From the NCBI GenBank assembly GCA_027493955.1, contig JAOSJT010000001.1:2653131-2717130 (forward strand): a stretch of 64,000 bases of DNA, read 5' to 3'. The DNA is from Bacteroidia bacterium (lineage in GTDB: Bacteria > Bacteroidota > Ignavibacteria > SZUA-365). The position numbers were made by a program, and so were the translations under genes. Positions 18,702 through 28,821 of this stretch are shown here, piece after piece. The notes below the pieces were generated by a model that saw nothing but the letters and a program-made list of their open reading frames with translations, was not told the DNA's origin and did not search any database. The number at the start of each line of letters is the position of its first letter. Position 1 is the first letter of the stretch.

Positions 18702-19442
18702 TCACTTACTACGAGCGGCGGTAGCGGCGATGTGCCCTGCAAAGGTGGTGATGAATGTTTCTAATCCGGACATGGTAGAATATTCGGTGAATTTACCTGT
18801 CGAACTCGCATTCCTGGAGGACAGCAAAAGGCTTGCGCTCGTATAGAGATTCTCACGAATCAATTTTCTACACAGAATATCATATCGCTTCGCGTAGGAC
18901 GCATTCTGAAAATCCGGAGAGATCGGGAAATGCGGGCTTCGATCTTTCACAGATTTCCGGGACCTTTCGCAATCCTCAAGAAGCATAAGCCAGCCGATAA
19001 ACGGCCGGGGTGCTTCTCCAAATGCACCTTCACGAAAAGCGGTCCAGAAATCGGCGGCAGTGCCGATCGCTTCCTCGCAACGATTATTGAAATTGTTTCC
19101 GAAGGACGGCCCTACCTGGCTCTTCAGTTCTATCGCCGCGATTAATTGTTCGTCATGTATGACGATAACATCCCATATTTTCGTCGGCCGAAAGTACCCA
19201 GGCAACGTCAAAGCGTGTCGGCCAATCTGAATATGGGCGTCTGTGAGTCCGTTATTCAGGACAACCTTTTTGATCAACGTGACGAAGCCATCCATGTTCT
19301 TCCCTGCCGTGACTCCAGCCCGTTCCCCCTGATCGGATATCCCACGGTTGGCTTGCTTCTGGCGAGCGCCGTCTCGTTGCCGCCAAAATTTCTTAATCGC
19401 GGAGCGTGCTTCTTTCTGGTAATCCAATACGTGAAGTCCCAT
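18702..19442 (-). CDS. Type II restriction endonuclease, PaeR7I/XhoI family
   Basis: 246 residues. The stretches [22 protein letters not shown] and [20 protein letters not shown] are hallmarks of the XhoI/PaeR7I enzymes, which recognise CTCGAG. The PD-(D/E)xK core is visible as D91, E105 and K107. The start codon lies 4 bp after the methyltransferase stop, so the pair is one operon with modification first, the usual safe order. Lower GC than the flanks indicates horizontal gain. Full length; no disruption seen. Specificity is from family similarity only. Confidence 0.92.
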   Translation of the reverse strand: MGLHVLDYQKEARSAIKKFWRQRDGARQKQANRGISDQGERAGVTAGKNMDGFVTLIKKVVLNNGLTDAHIQIGRHALTLPGYFRPTKIWDVIVIHDEQLIAAIELKSQVGPSFGNNFNNRCEEAIGTAADFWTAFREGAFGEAPRPFIGWLMLLEDCERSRKSVKDRSPHFPISPDFQNASYAKRYDILCRKLIRENLYTSASLLLSSRNASSTGKFTEYSTMSGLETFITTFAGHIAATAARSK

Positions 19443-19445
19443 GAT

Positions 19446-21227
19446 TTACTCCTTACCGTTTCCGCCAATTGCTGCCCGTTCGGCAGCACTGAGGCTATAA
19501 AGGTCAAAGACAGCTTGTTGTCCGTCTTCAAAATCGTCCACTTCCGCAGCATGACTGAGCTTTTTCTGCAAGGATACGGACACGTCGCGCCAAATCGGTA
19601 GCCTGATTCTGCGCAAATACTGAGCCTGGAAGCGAAGATATCCGCCGCGCATCTGCGTGCTGTACGTCGAGACGAACAGTTTTGCGATCCCTGAACGCAA
19701 GACTGTTTGAAGGGCTCGTAAATCCCAGTCTCGCGACGTAATGTAATAAATGTTGTGGTGCGGGTAATATTCACCAGAGTCGTATACGATGTTGGCCTCG
19801 CCCTTTATATCGGGAATGAGCAACTTGGGTGTTGATCGAAGCACTGGGTGAATTCTGTCAATCGTGCGATACCATCGGAGTGGTTGATTCTTTGCACAAT
19901 TACGTTGCTTCAATGCCTCACGATGCTTTGCAAAGTATGCTTTGAGTCGCGGATATTCCTTTAAGTCAACAAGTCCACCGTCATCACAAAACGGATTAAT
20001 GACCCCGAGACCACGCCACCGTATCACACCACTCTCGATGTCTTTCGTGGTTACCAAGGGTAAGACTCTGTCCTCCTCGACGGGAAGTGTGTTCATTGTG
20101 TCGATATATATTCTGTCGGCTCCTGTTGCCACACCTATTCCAACCTTGCAGCCTGTTTCCTCCAGGGAAGGAAATTGTTTCTCCAGGCGCCGGACAATTG
20201 AAAGTTGGTCGAAGGAATGCAATAACCAAGGCTGGGAGCCGTTCACAACACCTTCAACATCGACTATTCCGGGAAGGATCGAATTTAATCCGGATCGTAA
20301 CTCCCGAGCAAGCTTTTTGAGATTGGACGATGTGAGCTCAGGTTGGTGGGTAATACGGGTGCGCTTTTGTTTTTTCTCTTTGGAAATCAAAGTGATTGCC
20401 GGGTACGCTACCACATCTGAATGGAAAGCGGGTGTATCGACCATATCCACATAGCAGTCCAGGTGGTAATCCCTTGCTACCATCGACCGGAGTACCTGAC
20501 CGTACTTATTCTTCATCCATCGGTCCGAGCAAATGAAACACAGCTTCCCCCCAGGAATCAACTCCCGCAACCCGCGCTCGATAAATGGCACGTAGAGATC
20601 CGCACGATCATACATGGTGCTGTACCGCTTTCGATAGAGGTTGAGGAGCTCGGTCGGGATAGCTTCCTGACGAAGATATGGAGGGTTGCCAACGACGTGA
20701 GTAAACCCACCAGGAATGTCAACGAGCAGAAAATCACCCAGTACAATCCATTCATCAAGCAATAACTCCGCATTTTTGATACTGACTCCACGCCCGACCA
20801 TAAGGGCGCTCAATAAACTTCTGGTTTTTCGGAGACTTGCCTCATGCACCTCGACCGCGCGGATGCACGGAGCCATTATCCCGACTATGTTATCCTTTTT
20901 CAATGCGCTCGCGGGAACACTTTTCAGCAACCGCTCCACGATTTCGGTAAGGAAATCCCCTTCGCCAAACGATGGCTCCAATATTCTGTATGTTGAGAGC
21001 GGAGCATCTTCGGAATAGCCGGCCAAATCCAGTATGAACTCAACGACCTCGTGTTTTGTAAAAACAGCCCCTCGCTGCTCCGCATCCGCGGCAGCATATT
21101 TTGCGTGGGCTGGTGCAGTATCAAACATTGGCAGGCTCAATTGAAATGGCATTTCTCGTACACTGAAAGCTACATTGAAAGCATCCTCGGAACAATGCAC
21201 GCAATCGGCATTTGCATTTTCTCCCAT
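19446..21227 (-). CDS. N6-adenine DNA methyltransferase, cognate of PaeR7I/XhoI-type enzyme
   Basis: 593 residues, TaqI/Eco57I-like m6A fold. Motif I is [12 protein letters not shown] (82-93) and motif IV NPPY (181-184); the C-terminal half is a target-recognition region ([33 protein letters not shown]). The start at 21227 has a GAGGTG binding site; a later ATG (21152, [10 protein letters not shown]) is an alternative. The first 25 residues include CVHC. The promoter and an 18-bp perfect operator lie within 60 bp upstream, suggesting self-control. It would protect CTCGAG sites in the host. Confidence 0.92.
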   Translation of the reverse strand: MGENANADCVHCSEDAFNVAFSVREMPFQLSLPMFDTAPAHAKYAAADAEQRGAVFTKHEVVEFILDLAGYSEDAPLSTYRILEPSFGEGDFLTEIVERLLKSVPASALKKDNIVGIMAPCIRAVEVHEASLRKTRSLLSALMVGRGVSIKNAELLLDEWIVLGDFLLVDIPGGFTHVVGNPPYLRQEAIPTELLNLYRKRYSTMYDRADLYVPFIERGLRELIPGGKLCFICSDRWMKNKYGQVLRSMVARDYHLDCYVDMVDTPAFHSDVVAYPAITLISKEKKQKRTRITHQPELTSSNLKKLARELRSGLNSILPGIVDVEGVVNGSQPWLLHSFDQLSIVRRLEKQFPSLEETGCKVGIGVATGADRIYIDTMNTLPVEEDRVLPLVTTKDIESGVIRWRGLGVINPFCDDGGLVDLKEYPRLKAYFAKHREALKQRNCAKNQPLRWYRTIDRIHPVLRSTPKLLIPDIKGEANIVYDSGEYYPHHNIYYITSRDWDLRALQTVLRSGIAKLFVSTYSTQMRGGYLRFQAQYLRRIRLPIWRDVSVSLQKKLSHAAEVDDFEDGQQAVFDLYSLSAAERAAIGGNGKE

Positions 21228-21243
21228 CGTTTCACCTCTTCAC

Positions 21244-21261
21244 ATTAGACATATGTCTAAT
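21244..21261 (-). promoter_or_regulatory. Perfect 18-bp operator of the restriction-modification operon
   Basis: ATTAGACATATGTCTAAT is fully palindromic, lies 16 bp upstream of the methyltransferase start and overlaps the -7 element TATATTAG. A dimeric repressor binding here would block transcription. No separate controller gene is adjacent, so the methyltransferase itself or a distant factor may bind. Confidence 0.75.
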
Positions 21262-21287
21262 ATATGGCGTTTGTTCTGTTTTCGCAA
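21257..21287 (-). promoter_or_regulatory. Bacteroidota-type promoter of the restriction-modification operon
   Basis: On the minus strand: TTG (21287-21285), 20-bp spacer, TATATTAG (21264-21257). Same geometry as the housekeeping promoters in this window, so the acquired operon is readable by the host sigma factor. Confidence 0.6.
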
Positions 21288-21406
21288 TGCGTTGCTCAAG
21301 AATCGCGCGAGTTCTCCACATTCGTATGGATACATTGCGCCGGATTGTTCTGCTTCACACCGCCGTTTGTAGGCCAGTGATAAAGGCGATGATCCGATGA
21401 AAGGAA

Positions 21407-21877
21407 TCAGCTATTATCCGTCGGCTCCGCTCCAACCTGTTTCTTGCTAATACATTCCCTGGCCCACTCATAACGCCTGAAGCGCCCGTCGTCCTTCGTG
21501 GCGGAGGCCGGAATTCTGCGCACATCGAGATTGTCTTCGAGATCGAGCAGTTTGACGCGCATGGCGGCGGAGTTGGTCATGACGCGGGCGATGTATGCTT
21601 CCCACTCCTCCTCCGCACCGTCGATAACGCGCTTGCTCAGGCAATCCACCGCGGCGACGATGTGTTCGGGAAAACCGCTATCCCTCAGTGTATCGAGCGT
21701 TACCTTTCCGTCGCCGTCTTCCACCACATCATGCAGGATGGCAATGACCATGTCATCCACGCTCTGCGCACGCATGGCGACACGCAGCGGGTGCAGAATA
21801 TACGGTGCGCCGTATTTGTCCACCTGTCCCGTATGCACGGAAAGGGCGATTGAGAGAGCGGTATCGATGAGGTTCAT
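21407..21877 (-). CDS. Small HD-domain hydrolase, SpoT/MESH1-like
   Basis: 156 residues, the size of single-domain alarmone hydrolases. Metal and catalytic motifs are ALSVHTGQVDKYGAPYILHP (H29), ILHDVVED (H49, D50, E53, D54) and a late LLDLEDN. There is no synthetase, TGS or ACT domain. Family knowledge suggests Mn-dependent (p)ppGpp or related nucleotide hydrolysis; the same HD fold also acts on other phosphoesters, so the substrate is an inference. Confidence 0.8.
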   Translation of the reverse strand: MNLIDTALSIALSVHTGQVDKYGAPYILHPLRVAMRAQSVDDMVIAILHDVVEDGDGKVTLDTLRDSGFPEHIVAAVDCLSKRVIDGAEEEWEAYIARVMTNSAAMRVKLLDLEDNLDVRRIPASATKDDGRFRRYEWARECISKKQVGAEPTDNS

Positions 21878-21908
21878 GGGCGGTATTCTCTATTTTCTGG
21901 AGGGATCG

Positions 21909-22042
21909 TAAAAAGGAAGGATTCGTGAAAAGGTGAAAAGGAAAAAAGGTGAAAAGGTAGGAGTGCTAATCGAAGAGCGTCTTACCTTTTTACCTTTTAT
22001 CCATCTCACCCTTTCACGATCTTACCTTTTCACCTTTTCACG
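21909..22042. repeat. GTGAAAAGG word-repeat stem-loop
   Basis: CGTGAAAAGGTGAAAAGG (21924-21941) has a perfect complement at 22025-22042. Additional words (AAAAAAGGTGAAAAGGTA and TACCTTTTTACCTTTTATCC) fill the space, so several pairings are possible. It lies between the HD gene and the sbcC stop, both on the minus strand. Confidence 0.8.
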
Positions 22043-22055
22043 CTTCCCATCCGAT

Positions 22056-24647
22056 TCACTCCTCCTTCATCAGCTTACTCCCGTGATCGGGACTGCGCTC
22101 GAGTTCGATGCGATGGCCCGCGCCGGAGAAGGATTCTTCATGGCTGATGATGAATAGCTGGTCGAACCACGGATCGTTGTCGCCGGTGAGATCCTCGAGA
22201 TGCTCAATGACGTCTGCGAGATGCCGGCGGGTTTCCTTGTCGAGGTGTGTGGTGGGTTCGTCGAGAAAACCGATGCGGCATTGCGAGTACCATTTGATCA
22301 GCGCAAGTTTGACCGCGAGACTGACCCCCATGAGCTGTCCGCCGGAAAGTTCGCGTCCGCGAATCCGACGTTCACCGTCGCGGAGCTCCACCGCGTAGGT
22401 CTGCTCATCCCAGTGCAGTTGCAGCCCCTGCTCGGGCGCGATGCGCTGATACAATTCGGCAGCAAAGGCCGACAGTGCGCTGACGATGCTTGCGCCCACG
22501 TGCTTCGCCAGCTCGCGTACCACGTGCTGATGCACTTCGCCGGAGAACGCCGATTCCGCCCCGGCTTGAGCGAGCATGGCTTCAAGCTTGAGAAATTCCT
22601 TGTGGGCTTTCTGCAGGGAGGCAACTTTCTCGCCCTGCTCTTTCACAAGAGCGGCAATACGTCCATGCCCGGCATGTGCCTCTTTCTCCGCGACGGATGC
22701 CTCGTCGAAGCGGGTTTTTGCTTCGGTGTAGTCGGATTCGGAAAAAGCCTGCGAGAGCTGTTCCTCGCGGAGGGACAGCGCACCCAGCGCATTGCGCGAA
22801 TCCGCGATATCAAGAGCGACAACCTTCACATCAGCTTCACGTTGCGAAAGCTGCGCTGCGGTGGGCTGTGCCGCGAGATATGCTTCGTAGGCCGGACGCG
22901 ATCGCTCCAGTTCGGCTTCCGCAGTCGTAATGTGCTCATCCAGCTTCTCGTACTGTCCGAGGATACCATTGAGAGCTGACGATGAGGTCAGCCAGGCGGC
23001 TTGCAGCCTTGCGATGTCGTTTGTCAGATCTGCCAGCCGATCCGTGAGCTGAGTATCCTTATCGAGAGCTGCTTGCAAGGCACGCTGCTTTTCTTCGAGC
23101 TGCTTCCGTTCGCTCACACCCTGCTCTTTCACAGTACTGACGTCCTTCACGGCGTCCTTCGCAAGTTTCTGCAGGCGCTTTTCGATACCCAGCGCTTCGG
23201 ACAACATGGCGTCCAGCACCGTACTCTCCTCCGTTGTCGCTTCCGCCGTGGTGAAACGCTCGAAGAGTAGCTCAGACTCCTCGCGCAAAGCGGGAAGGAA
23301 GGGCGCGTCCAGTTGTATGTCGGCGAGGCGTTGGTTGAGCACATCGAAGGTGTTGCGCAGATCGAGGATCTTCGATCCCTGAGCAAGCAGCGTCTTGCGC
23401 GTGGTGTTCACGTCCTGCACATAGGAGCGGAGCTCACCCGCAAGCTGCGCGCGGATTTCGATGGCTTTCCGATCCTCATCGAGACGCGCGAACTCGTCGC
23501 GCAGCGTGGCTATGCGTGTCTCACGTTCGAGAATATCCTGTTTCGCGTCCTCGATCGCAGTGCGGGTGTTTGCCGATTCCTGAAGCGCTGCATCTCGGCC
23601 GGCCTGTATTCTCGCGATCGTTGACTCGTAACGCAAAGTTTCCGCCGCCAGTTGCTGTTTCGCGGTGTCGCGTTCTTTCACGGAAGCTCTGAGCGCGTCG
23701 AGCGTCTTCCCGGCCTCAACATATTGTCCGAATCCCGGCAGAGCTTCACGCATGGCCGCCGCCGCCAGCTTCACCTCATCGAGCAGCAGGCGGGCCTTCC
23801 CTTCCGCATCGAGCGCCCCGTTCAATTTCTCCTGAAGGCGCTGTTTCTCGGAGCGGAGCGTCTGCAATTCGTCGCGCACCGTTGACAGTGCCTCCACAAC
23901 GGCTTTTGCTGCCGCTGAGTTTTTCGAGGCGGCCGCGAGGGTTTGTTCAGCTGTTCGGAGTTCCTCTTCGCGGTCCGACAGAATCCTCATGGCCTCTTCA
24001 AGCTCCGCGCGTACGCCGGAACGCTCATCATACCGGATGTTCAGCTCCTTCAGCTGGCTTGCCTGCCATTTCACGAAGGCGTAGAACTGCTTCTCGAAGG
24101 TCTGGAAATCCTCGATACCCAGAATCTTCTCGAACAGGTCGCGCCGCTCGCTCTCGGTGCGCGTGAAGGGTTCGTCGAAACCTCCCTGCTCGGTGCCGAT
24201 GATGTCGCGAAACAACCTGTCGTCGTCAATGCGCGCCTCGCCAAGTATGTGCAGACGGATATCGTCCTGAAAATCCTTTTTCCGTCCCCCGCTGTTGGCC
24301 AACTCGCTCCCATGCGCATCGAAGATGCTGCGCTCGTAGTCGATGCTTTCGCTGCCCTTCCGTTTCCGCGAAACGAGTTCGCAGCGCACCGTGAAGCGCT
24401 CGGCGCCCCGCTGCACCTCGACCTCGATGCTCGCTTCCTTTTCACCCTTGCGTATGAAGCCGGTACGCGCGTTTGCGTCACGGAATTTTCTCGGCCAGGC
24501 GTCGAAGAGCGCTAGTCCCACCGCTTCGATGACTGTGGATTTTCCCGCGCCGTTCCGTCCGGCGATGACGTTGACGCCACGCACGAAACGGAGTTCCTCG
24601 CTGATAAAGGATTTGATGTTGAACAGTCGGATGGCGGTGATGATCAT
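22056..24647 (-). CDS. sbcC: SbcC/Rad50-like SMC-family ATPase
   Basis: 863 residues. Walker A is GRNGAGKST near residue 34, then a Q-loop region, long coiled coils (about 170-700) and the C-terminal lobe with signature LSGGQLMGVSLAVKLALI and Walker B RIGFLDEPTTHLD. With SbcD it forms the nuclease complex that cuts DNA hairpins and processes ends. Oddity: only two cysteines are visible and there is no CxxC zinc hook in the coiled-coil apex, so dimerisation must differ from E. coli SbcC. The start codon overlaps the end of sbcD by 4 bp (ATGA), showing translational coupling. Confidence 0.92.
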   Translation of the reverse strand: MIITAIRLFNIKSFISEELRFVRGVNVIAGRNGAGKSTVIEAVGLALFDAWPRKFRDANARTGFIRKGEKEASIEVEVQRGAERFTVRCELVSRKRKGSESIDYERSIFDAHGSELANSGGRKKDFQDDIRLHILGEARIDDDRLFRDIIGTEQGGFDEPFTRTESERRDLFEKILGIEDFQTFEKQFYAFVKWQASQLKELNIRYDERSGVRAELEEAMRILSDREEELRTAEQTLAAASKNSAAAKAVVEALSTVRDELQTLRSEKQRLQEKLNGALDAEGKARLLLDEVKLAAAAMREALPGFGQYVEAGKTLDALRASVKERDTAKQQLAAETLRYESTIARIQAGRDAALQESANTRTAIEDAKQDILERETRIATLRDEFARLDEDRKAIEIRAQLAGELRSYVQDVNTTRKTLLAQGSKILDLRNTFDVLNQRLADIQLDAPFLPALREESELLFERFTTAEATTEESTVLDAMLSEALGIEKRLQKLAKDAVKDVSTVKEQGVSERKQLEEKQRALQAALDKDTQLTDRLADLTNDIARLQAAWLTSSSALNGILGQYEKLDEHITTAEAELERSRPAYEAYLAAQPTAAQLSQREADVKVVALDIADSRNALGALSLREEQLSQAFSESDYTEAKTRFDEASVAEKEAHAGHGRIAALVKEQGEKVASLQKAHKEFLKLEAMLAQAGAESAFSGEVHQHVVRELAKHVGASIVSALSAFAAELYQRIAPEQGLQLHWDEQTYAVELRDGERRIRGRELSGGQLMGVSLAVKLALIKWYSQCRIGFLDEPTTHLDKETRRHLADVIEHLEDLTGDNDPWFDQLFIISHEESFSGAGHRIELERSPDHGSKLMKEE

Positions 24648-26026
24648 GCTTCACCTCCGTGAGCGTTTCCCGGCAGCGCCTCAGCTTCCCGCCCGGACAG
24701 CTCCGGATATTCGACGAAGGGTAGGAGACGTCTCCGTACGTCGTCCAGGACAGCGGGACCGGGATTCTGGGCCAGTCCCTGCAACTGCGCCTTGACGTTC
24801 AGCAGCTCCGCAGCGAGTTCCTCTTCCCTGCCGTGTGCGATGCCGCGGTCGCGCAGCAAACCCGCCGCAATAACGCGCGCGCGGTCCATTACACGTTCCA
24901 GCCCTGCGTCGTCGAGAATCAACGTACCGTGATCGCCGGCGCTCAATACATCCTGCATCAGTATTTCGACATGCAAAGCGCCGAAGTCCTCCTTCAGCAG
25001 TTCCGACATTGCATCGCGCGGAAGCAGAACGCGCGACAGGCCCAGCGCCCCGACAAGGCGTACGACTACTATGGGACGCCTGGCTCGCGCCTGCTCATCG
25101 AGCGAGGACGCAGCCGCTTCGCGCAGTCGCTCCACGATATCGGAGGGGCTCGAGGCTCCGCTTACATCCACCCGCAATGTATGCGCCGGACGCTTGTCGG
25201 TGGGCACATGCCGCACATACAGGTGCCGGTTCCGGCGCACGGCGTGCAGACAGCCGGGCTCAGGTTCCCGCAATTCATCGGAGACAGTGATGTCGTAGAA
25301 GCCCCGCAGCTCGGCGGGCAGGCGGTAGTCCAGCGGATTGACGTATTCGAGCGAACCAGGATTGAAGATCCAGCCATCCGTTTCACCGTCCAGACCCACG
25401 CGAGTATGGCGGTGGCCGAGTGCGAGACAGGTCACGATCTGTTCCAGCGGCGAAAGATCCTCCTGCGCGATGCAGCCATATTCCAACGCATCGCTGGTCT
25501 TTGCCACCATGAAATGCGCGAGCAGTATCACGATATCGTCATCCGGCAATTGCGCGGCGGCTCGTGCGAGATGTTCTTCGATACGATGGGCGACGAAGCC
25601 GATGCCGGCGACGGTGATTCCCGCGGCGGGTTTCCACAGCGCCCCGCCTTCCGCTTCGCCCAGTACGATTCCCGCGTCATCATAATCCGGACGCAGCAGG
25701 CGCAGATAGCCCTCGCTGTGCAGCAGATCGAGCGGTCCCGAGGGCTCGCCCCGCTTGCGCCGGTCGTGATTGCCCTCGATGGCCGCGGCCGGTATGCCTG
25801 CTGTGCGAAGTGGTCGCAACGTTTCCATGGCGCGGCGGAGCGTTTCATTCGACGGCTCCTGCTCATCAAAGAGGTCCCCTGCGACGAGCACGGCATCCAC
25901 GCGCTCCTCACAGGCGTGACGCACAACGGCAGCCAGAGCGGAAAAGTAATCACCATAGCGTTCCGGGCTCTGATGCCCGTATTTGCCAAGATGGACGTCG
26001 GCGCAGTGGAGAAATCTGAACGGCAT
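24644..26026 (-). CDS. sbcD: SbcD/Mre11-like DNA double-strand break nuclease subunit
   Basis: 460 residues. Metallophosphoesterase motifs appear in order: FLHCADVHLG, VLVAGDLFDEQEPS, IEGNHDRR, then ILLAHF and LALGHRHTR. It is the Mn-dependent exo/endonuclease that acts with SbcC. The capping and C-terminal regions (residues about 280-460) are somewhat longer than E. coli SbcD. Upstream gene of the sbcD-sbcC pair; 47 bp separate it from the EEP gene's stop. Confidence 0.92.
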   Translation of the reverse strand: MPFRFLHCADVHLGKYGHQSPERYGDYFSALAAVVRHACEERVDAVLVAGDLFDEQEPSNETLRRAMETLRPLRTAGIPAAAIEGNHDRRKRGEPSGPLDLLHSEGYLRLLRPDYDDAGIVLGEAEGGALWKPAAGITVAGIGFVAHRIEEHLARAAAQLPDDDIVILLAHFMVAKTSDALEYGCIAQEDLSPLEQIVTCLALGHRHTRVGLDGETDGWIFNPGSLEYVNPLDYRLPAELRGFYDITVSDELREPEPGCLHAVRRNRHLYVRHVPTDKRPAHTLRVDVSGASSPSDIVERLREAAASSLDEQARARRPIVVVRLVGALGLSRVLLPRDAMSELLKEDFGALHVEILMQDVLSAGDHGTLILDDAGLERVMDRARVIAAGLLRDRGIAHGREEELAAELLNVKAQLQGLAQNPGPAVLDDVRRRLLPFVEYPELSGREAEALPGNAHGGEA

Positions 26027-26073
26027 GGAAGGATGATCCCCGTATCGCTGTAGTCGTAGGAGAATTTGTGCGA

Positions 26074-27831
26074 TCAGTGCAGGAGCACACGGCGACGTGC
26101 GGCGCCTTCCGTTCCGGTAGCTGTGAGCGTATAGGCGCCCGCCGGTAACATCGGTAAACGCAGTATATGCTCGCCGCTGCCGTCGGCATAATGTGCGAGC
26201 GCGGAGAACAGTGTGGTTCTTCCAAGCATGTCGCTGAGCGTGAGCCGGGCCGTACCGGCAAAGCCATTGATGCCCACATGCAGCAGGCCGCGGGCGGGCT
26301 GGGGATACACAGCACCGAGTTCGGGCCTCCCGGAAGGATGCAGCGAGCCGCTGCCTGATGGTTTTTTCACGACAATATCGATTATTCGGGCCATGTGATC
26401 GGATGCGGCGAAGGCGTCACCACGCTGCAGTCCAAGGCGGCTGAGCTGCGCGTCGCTCATCTCTTCCGTGTTGAGCACGAGATGCTGTGTGATGTCCAGG
26501 GCGCTCTTCGTATACAACACGTAATCGAGCTTGCCGGGCGCAAAATTACTGCCCTTGTCATACCAGGTCCAGGTGAACAGCGACACGGGATGAGCCGCTG
26601 GAAGTTCCGTCCATTCGCCGCCGTCCCAGTCCGGCGCGGAGTCGGGACCGTAGGTTGCATTGTCGACGATATCGCCGGTCAGCAGCGTACGCAATTGACG
26701 GGAATCACCCACAAGATTGAAATCCCCCGCCATGATGATGGGTGTACCATATTCGAGATCGATTCGATCACCCGGCGTACGGGCATCGCGGAGAAAAGCG
26801 ATGACGCCATCCGCTTCCTGCTGGCGCTTTTCATTGGCATTGCAGCAACGCAGATGAGCGTTGATCACGAGCAGCGGCCTGCCGTCCATCGTACGCAAGA
26901 GGTAGGCCGACTCCCGGTAATTCGGCTGAATGAGCCAGTCGCTCTCGATGTCGAGATGCGTCACCATCACGTTGCCGGCATCGGTTTTGAGTGCGCGCCA
27001 ATGCCTGCCCTCAGGCGCCCGCATCGTCGCCTCTACCATGGATTGGACCTGTCCCGCGCTCAGTTCGAAGCATTCCTGAAAACACATCACATCGGGTTTG
27101 AGAGCAGACAGCACACGTTCGAATATTGGCCGACGCTGTTGATCGAGTAAGCCGTTCTGTTCCACATTCCAGGACAGGAGACGTATGCTCCCCGGTGCCG
27201 GAGCTTCGAGTGTTCGCTCGGTGACGCGGGGAGCTGGGATGTTTTTCAGTTCCACGGTAACACCGCCATCCTGATCGGGCATGCGGTCGCCGCCGGGCTC
27301 TTCCGCAAACAACACGACGCGGATACGGTCCCCCGGAAACAGCTTCCTGCCCGCGATGGTGGCATCGCGCCGAAAGCAAATCTCGAAGCGCGAGGAAGTC
27401 ATGGACGGCGCGGGGATATAGCCGATGTCCGCATGCTGCACTGTCGTGGTGGAGGGACCGAGTCGTACCTCGCCTTCGCGCTTTGCGAAATTCCACACCA
27501 GTTCGGCTCCGATGCCAGCGAAACGTGTGCCCGTCGCATCGGATACATCGGTGTCCAGATAGAGTTTGAGCGGATTGTCCTGCTGAAGCAGAAATGCATC
27601 CTCTGTACTAAAGCTGATGTACACCCATTCGGCGTCGCTGTCCGCCCGCAGTGTTCGAAAATCAATGCCGGATACGCCACGGTCTCCGGGAGCATCATTC
27701 GACAGCACGGGTCGGGCGTCCCAGTCCTCGAAATACCCGTCGATGGCATTGGGCGGAGGGGTGCGCTGCGCGAAAGACAGAGCGGAAAGAATGAAAAAGA
27801 ATACGACTGCGGAAGAAACGACGTTGCGCAT
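26074..27831 (-). CDS. Secreted endonuclease/exonuclease/phosphatase-family protein with T9SS tail
   Basis: 585 residues. A signal peptide (VFFFILSALSFAQ) leads to a beta-sandwich module (about 25-205, carbohydrate-binding-like) and an EEP domain (about 220-485) with LLSWNVEQNG, VMCFQECFEL, NAHLRC, IMAGDFNLVGD and FAASDHMARI, so metal and catalytic residues are kept. The C-terminus looks like a diverged sorting domain (VYPQPARGLLHVGI...ARRRVLLH). Likely surface or secreted nuclease or phosphodiesterase, for example for phosphate or DNA scavenging; the substrate is inference. Confidence 0.85.
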   Translation of the reverse strand: MRNVVSSAVVFFFILSALSFAQRTPPPNAIDGYFEDWDARPVLSNDAPGDRGVSGIDFRTLRADSDAEWVYISFSTEDAFLLQQDNPLKLYLDTDVSDATGTRFAGIGAELVWNFAKREGEVRLGPSTTTVQHADIGYIPAPSMTSSRFEICFRRDATIAGRKLFPGDRIRVVLFAEEPGGDRMPDQDGGVTVELKNIPAPRVTERTLEAPAPGSIRLLSWNVEQNGLLDQQRRPIFERVLSALKPDVMCFQECFELSAGQVQSMVEATMRAPEGRHWRALKTDAGNVMVTHLDIESDWLIQPNYRESAYLLRTMDGRPLLVINAHLRCCNANEKRQQEADGVIAFLRDARTPGDRIDLEYGTPIIMAGDFNLVGDSRQLRTLLTGDIVDNATYGPDSAPDWDGGEWTELPAAHPVSLFTWTWYDKGSNFAPGKLDYVLYTKSALDITQHLVLNTEEMSDAQLSRLGLQRGDAFAASDHMARIIDIVVKKPSGSGSLHPSGRPELGAVYPQPARGLLHVGINGFAGTARLTLSDMLGRTTLFSALAHYADGSGEHILRLPMLPAGAYTLTATGTEGAARRRVLLH

Positions 27832-28087
27832 GGACTCTATTCCTGATCAAAACATGACGAGTTTACCATTCCCGAGGTGCGCAGTGCCCCGGTCTTCGCC
27901 CGGGTGCGTCTGAGCCAGACCACAAGAATCAATGCCTGTAAGGTAGGAAAAAATGTCCGCGCGAGAAATGACAGCAGTATGAAACGACATGACGGCTGAC
28001 GCTTCCTCACTCCTCACAAATACCAGGGGCCCAGTTTCCCGGACCCCATGAATCTGCGGAGACAGAAGCGGAAGTCCTTCGGTGCTG

Positions 28088-28627
28088 TCACTTTGCAATG
28101 GCGTAGCCGACGATTATGCCAATTCTGTTTCCGTCAGGGTTCGTCACCCATACCAGGTTGATGGGTATGCTGACGCCGCTGTAATCGAAACTTTTCCCGA
28201 CAGAGGCCATCAGCGCCGTGTGCGCACCGTCACCGGCCAGAAGCAGGTTTGGACCGAGACCGAATTCGATGCCCGAGGGCATGCGGATGCCGAGACCCAG
28301 CGTTGTGCTGAGCAGAACTTTTCCGTACTCCACACCGCCGACGAGGGGGATGAACTCCACGACGAACTGCGGTCCGCCGCCGTCCGGAATGACCTGCCAT
28401 TCGAAATGCCAGCCAAATTGCGAAATGATACCGCCGATTTCCCGCTTGTCCAGCTCGTCCCGCAGCTTACCGCCGCCGGGGATAAAGGTGAGCCCGAGAC
28501 GTGGTCCACCGAGATTGCGTTCGGCGAAGGTGACCGGCCCTTCCACCGGCACAGGCTGCGCTGTTGTCGCTTCCGTGCAGAACAGGAAGAAGATTGTGAG
28601 CGCAAGAGAGATGATGAGCGTTTTCAT
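28088..28627 (-). CDS. Exported beta-rich hypothetical protein, possible outer-membrane barrel
   Basis: 179 residues from ATG 28627, which has a strong GGAGG site; the longer frame (to 28663) is not supported. Signal peptide MKTLIISLALTIFFLFCTEA ends around TTAQ. The mature part has alternating strands and glycines (GWHFEWQVIP, GKVLLSTTLGLGIRMP, FGLGPNLLLAG, IGIIVGYAIAK), as in small porin-like barrels. No family is recognised. The 250 bp between it and the EEP gene holds nothing I can name. Confidence 0.65.
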   Translation of the reverse strand: MKTLIISLALTIFFLFCTEATTAQPVPVEGPVTFAERNLGGPRLGLTFIPGGGKLRDELDKREIGGIISQFGWHFEWQVIPDGGGPQFVVEFIPLVGGVEYGKVLLSTTLGLGIRMPSGIEFGLGPNLLLAGDGAHTALMASVGKSFDYSGVSIPINLVWVTNPDGNRIGIIVGYAIAK

Positions 28628-28821
28628 GATATCCTCCGATTGAGGGTTGTGTCCGATTTCCACCGGTAAAGTGTGGAAACGAACGACGGGACTTGTCGCG
28701 GAATTGTCATGAGACGGTAAAGGGTTGTCGCATCCCGGCGGCAGGCCAGGCTACCGCAACCTGGCTACCTCAACCAAAAACGCATGCTGTGTTACTCCTC
28801 GGAAAGTGCGATATTTCCAGG

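Noticed and set aside
24833-26053. 406-residue open frame antisense to sbcD
   Set aside because: Shadow of a gene with intact metallophosphoesterase motifs.
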